Shown here one piece after another: positions 62,309 to 64,000 of a stretch of 64,000 bases of DNA. Numbering within the stretch: the stretch's first letter is position 1; the number at the start of each line of letters is the position of its first letter. A program made the position numbers and the translations under genes. Origin of the DNA: Ulvibacterium sp. (lineage in GTDB: Bacteria > Bacteroidota > Bacteroidia > Flavobacteriales > Flavobacteriaceae); assembly GCF_028285715.1 (NCBI RefSeq), contig NZ_JANQOO010000018.1, positions 1-64,000 of the forward strand. Reading direction: 5' to 3'. The notes beneath the pieces were generated by a model that searched no databases, was not told the DNA's origin, and saw nothing but the letters and a program-made list of their open reading frames with translations.

Positions 62309-63442
62309 TTATTTATCGCGTTTCAGCTCATAATCATAGAGTAGCCTCCCTAATTCCGCCAAAAAGGGAATACCAATAGCATCATATTCGTATTGGTTAT
62401 CGTTAAAGATATCATCCTTATTGACCAGGATTGTAGCCGAAAGCATAAACTCTACATCATTTTTGGTGTCCACAATATAGGCGCAGTCCGTAAGCGTGCC
62501 ATAAGCAAAACCTACCTTATTATAGATTTTGATATGATCGGGAATGTCCTCCTTGGTATCACCGTACAAAAAGAATTTACAATAGCCATCATAATACGTT
62601 ATAGGGTCGTAACCTACCGCCTTAGGCAGGGTATGCATTGTACCTAGTAGATATTCCCGTTGCGACTCGGTGAGTTGGAATTTTTCTTTTTCGGAAAACT
62701 TCTCCGGAAAAATGACCCTTTTCAAAACCCCATGCTGGGCATCTATGGGATAGTAGTTCTTAAGGCTAAAGTCAAAAGGTCCCTCCATTAAGGAATCTTC
62801 TTCATAGAAGCCGGTTCCTTTCCTTATTTTATTCAATTGTAAGGGCCTTGGGGCCGTATTTACGCTTCCCTCCAAAGTAGCGGTAGTACTATCGTTGAGA
62901 TAGATTACCAAGGGCTTGGTCGTGACATCGTCGGAGTGGTAGCCCAAGCGGTGGGAAATCCGTACGGGATCAATACCCTTATTTCTCAACCGACCATTAA
63001 TCGCATCCTGACCTAAAAACTCCACCAAACGATTATTGGCATGATTGTCACTTACCGCAAAAATTTCAGAAACGGCTTTCGCAAAAGTGGTCTCAACGGA
63101 ATCGCCTTCCACATAAAAACGGGTGTTCCGGTTCAGTGTATCTATTTCATTCAGTTTTTCCAGGGCCAAGACGGCTATAGGAAATTTTACCGTGCTTGCC
63201 GGATAGAAATAATCTTCCCTATCCACCTGAAAATCATAATCCGTAAAAAGGACGCTATCCTTACCCCTGTCTATTTGGGTATAGCGTATCTGTACTTCAT
63301 ATTGATCCACGCTATCCATAACCCTTTTTATGTTGGGATTTTTGGAGGAAAGCACTTTTTTCAATGGATTTTCCAAAACTTGGGCATTGGAACAAGCGGT
63401 CAAAACACCGCACATGGCAAGTAAAAAAATGAGTATTCTCAT
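62309..63442 (-). CDS. Serine beta-lactamase-like hydrolase, lipoprotein
   Basis: 377 aa from the ATG at 63442, which gives a lipoprotein signal (LTAC, Cys17); the longer frame overlaps the gene at 63504. Class A beta-lactamase-like motifs: SxxK at Ser83-Lys86 (STVK), SDN at 131-133, and KVG in place of the KTG box near the C-terminus. The protein is longer than true class A enzymes (about 290 aa) and lacks an obvious omega-loop Glu motif, so a wall-related or esterase role is more likely than antibiotic hydrolysis. It is first in a pair with the START-like gene. Confidence 0.8.
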   Translation of the reverse strand: MRILIFLLAMCGVLTACSNAQVLENPLKKVLSSKNPNIKRVMDSVDQYEVQIRYTQIDRGKDSVLFTDYDFQVDREDYFYPASTVKFPIAVLALEKLNEIDTLNRNTRFYVEGDSVETTFAKAVSEIFAVSDNHANNRLVEFLGQDAINGRLRNKGIDPVRISHRLGYHSDDVTTKPLVIYLNDSTTATLEGSVNTAPRPLQLNKIRKGTGFYEEDSLMEGPFDFSLKNYYPIDAQHGVLKRVIFPEKFSEKEKFQLTESQREYLLGTMHTLPKAVGYDPITYYDGYCKFFLYGDTKEDIPDHIKIYNKVGFAYGTLTDCAYIVDTKNDVEFMLSATILVNKDDIFNDNQYEYDAIGIPFLAELGRLLYDYELKRDK

Positions 63443-63503
63443 GCTGATTTTTGGTTTGTTGGCTATCTTGATTATAAAAAAGCAGTTTTTCCTACTTGGG
63501 TAA

Positions 63504-63770
63504 CTATCCCTCTTTTGAGGTTTTTTGGGAATCCTCTTCATAAATCTCCCCGCGATGGGGTTTTAAGGCGTCCCTTACCTTGATCATTTTCGATTCCGGG
63601 ACCACTATATAGGCTATACTATTGACTTCATTAAGATGTTGAAAGCCGGTAAAGGTTTCTCCCAACCCTTCCAGGACACTATATTGCTCCAAATGTTTTT
63701 CATGATGTTCCGCCGTCTTATCGGCCACTGGCCCCCTAAAGTCCCAAATAAGTTTAATTCTTCTGCTCAT
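63504..63770 (-). CDS. Small conserved cytoplasmic protein
   Basis: 88 aa. The opening RRIKLIWDFRGPVADKTAEHHEKHLEQY and SIAYIVVPESKMIKVRDALKPHRGEIYE show a compact alpha/beta protein seen in Bacteroidetes without assigned function. It sits 17 bp after the START-like gene truncated by the window end and 61 bp before the serine hydrolase gene, all on the minus strand. Confidence 0.65.
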   Translation of the reverse strand: MSRRIKLIWDFRGPVADKTAEHHEKHLEQYSVLEGLGETFTGFQHLNEVNSIAYIVVPESKMIKVRDALKPHRGEIYEEDSQKTSKEG

Positions 63771-63787
63771 TTTTCCATTCTAAAGAA

Positions 63788-64000
63788 CTATGACTCCGCT
63801 ACGGAGATACCTTTTTCCGCAAAAGCCTTAAAATCTTCGGCATATTTTTGGGATTGTTTTTTAAAGGCACCGGGCATAAGGAAACCCATCAGTTTCATCA
63901 TGAAACTGGAAAACTGGAATTCCGATTCGGATATCCATTGGGTGCCATGCCCTTCCAAATCCTTAAAATAATTTTTCTGAATATTATGAACTCCCTTGGT
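63788..64000 (-). CDS. START-like (SRPBCC) protein, C-terminal 70 residues only
   Basis: The gene runs off the right edge of the window; 70 codons and the stop TAG (63790-63788) are seen. KNYFKDLEGHGTQWISESEFQFSSFMMKLMGFLMPGAFKKQSQKY matches the end of SRPBCC/polyketide-cyclase-like proteins, where the last helix follows a PGAFKKQS motif. The start and full length cannot be known from here. Confidence 0.65.
   Translation of the reverse strand, partial: TKGVHNIQKNYFKDLEGHGTQWISESEFQFSSFMMKLMGFLMPGAFKKQSQKYAEDFKAFAEKGISVAES

Noticed and set aside
62393-63424. Open frames on the plus strand across the serine hydrolase gene
   Set aside because: They are reverse shadows of the minus-strand gene, whose catalytic motifs are intact.
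1-64000. tRNA or rRNA genes, CRISPR arrays, transposases, phage genes
   Set aside because: Looked for on both strands by motif and context; none could be supported.

Overview
The window reads as a chromosomal segment of a marine-type member of the Flavobacteriaceae (Bacteroidetes). Supporting signs are a long SecA (1120 aa) without a C-terminal zinc motif, a DUF2795 protein, a DUF4105 integral membrane protein, an S66 carboxypeptidase behind a Tat-like leader, many lipoproteins, and promoters that fit the Bacteroidetes TTG-N19/20-TAnnTTTG pattern. Shine-Dalgarno signals are sparse. I saw no rRNA, tRNA, CRISPR array, prophage or intact insertion sequence. The species cannot be fixed from the sequence alone.

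Layout. 0-19.6 kb: a small exported protein, a DUF1080 lipoprotein, an SGNH esterase divergent from a YbbA/YbbP-like ABC exporter, an aldo/keto reductase, a secreted phosphotriesterase-family hydrolase, an acetyl-xylan-esterase-like protein, a methyltransferase gene remnant, and a GH3 glycosidase divergent from an NrtR-like Nudix/winged-helix regulator with twin operators. Two AT-rich orphan genes and a three-gene unit of very small proteins follow, then an M14 peptidase, a histidine kinase and an exported Gfo/Idh oxidoreductase. 19.7-39 kb: mostly housekeeping genes, namely secA, a DUF2795 gene, a cobalamin adenosyltransferase, an ABC-F ATPase, a DUF4105 protein, pssA, an AAC(6')-like acetyltransferase, lptB, tatC, kdsD, recQ, an S66 carboxypeptidase, rluF and a phosphodiesterase.

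39.1-49.9 kb: a tightly packed catabolic operon of nine genes: Tat-exported TIM-barrel isomerase, Gfo/Idh dehydrogenase, GMC oxidoreductase, its lipoprotein small subunit, SDR, ROK kinase, SIS protein, FAD oxidoreductase and a cytoplasmic phosphotriesterase-like hydrolase. It faces a GntR/UTRA regulator. A perfect 18-bp palindrome of the type bound by HutC-class GntR proteins overlaps the -33 element of the operon promoter. The gene set suggests oxidative attack on a sugar or glycoside followed by phosphorylation and processing in the cytoplasm. No transporter is encoded in the operon. This is the best candidate for an undescribed pathway.

50-64 kb: a PAS-PAS-PAS sigma-54 activator divergent from a set encoding a pirin, a YcaC-like hydrolase, a YtcJ-like amidohydrolase and YceI. 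The first three carry export leaders, and a weak sigma-54-like promoter lies in the divergent gap. Then come a DMT-type membrane protein with an alginate-export-type porin, and a two-gene redox signalling pair: a cyclic-nucleotide-domain histidine kinase overlapping by ATGA a receiver/glutaredoxin-like/thioredoxin-reductase-like fusion that lacks the redox CxxC. The window ends with two START-like proteins (one cut by the window edge), a penicillin-interacting serine hydrolase lipoprotein and a small conserved protein.
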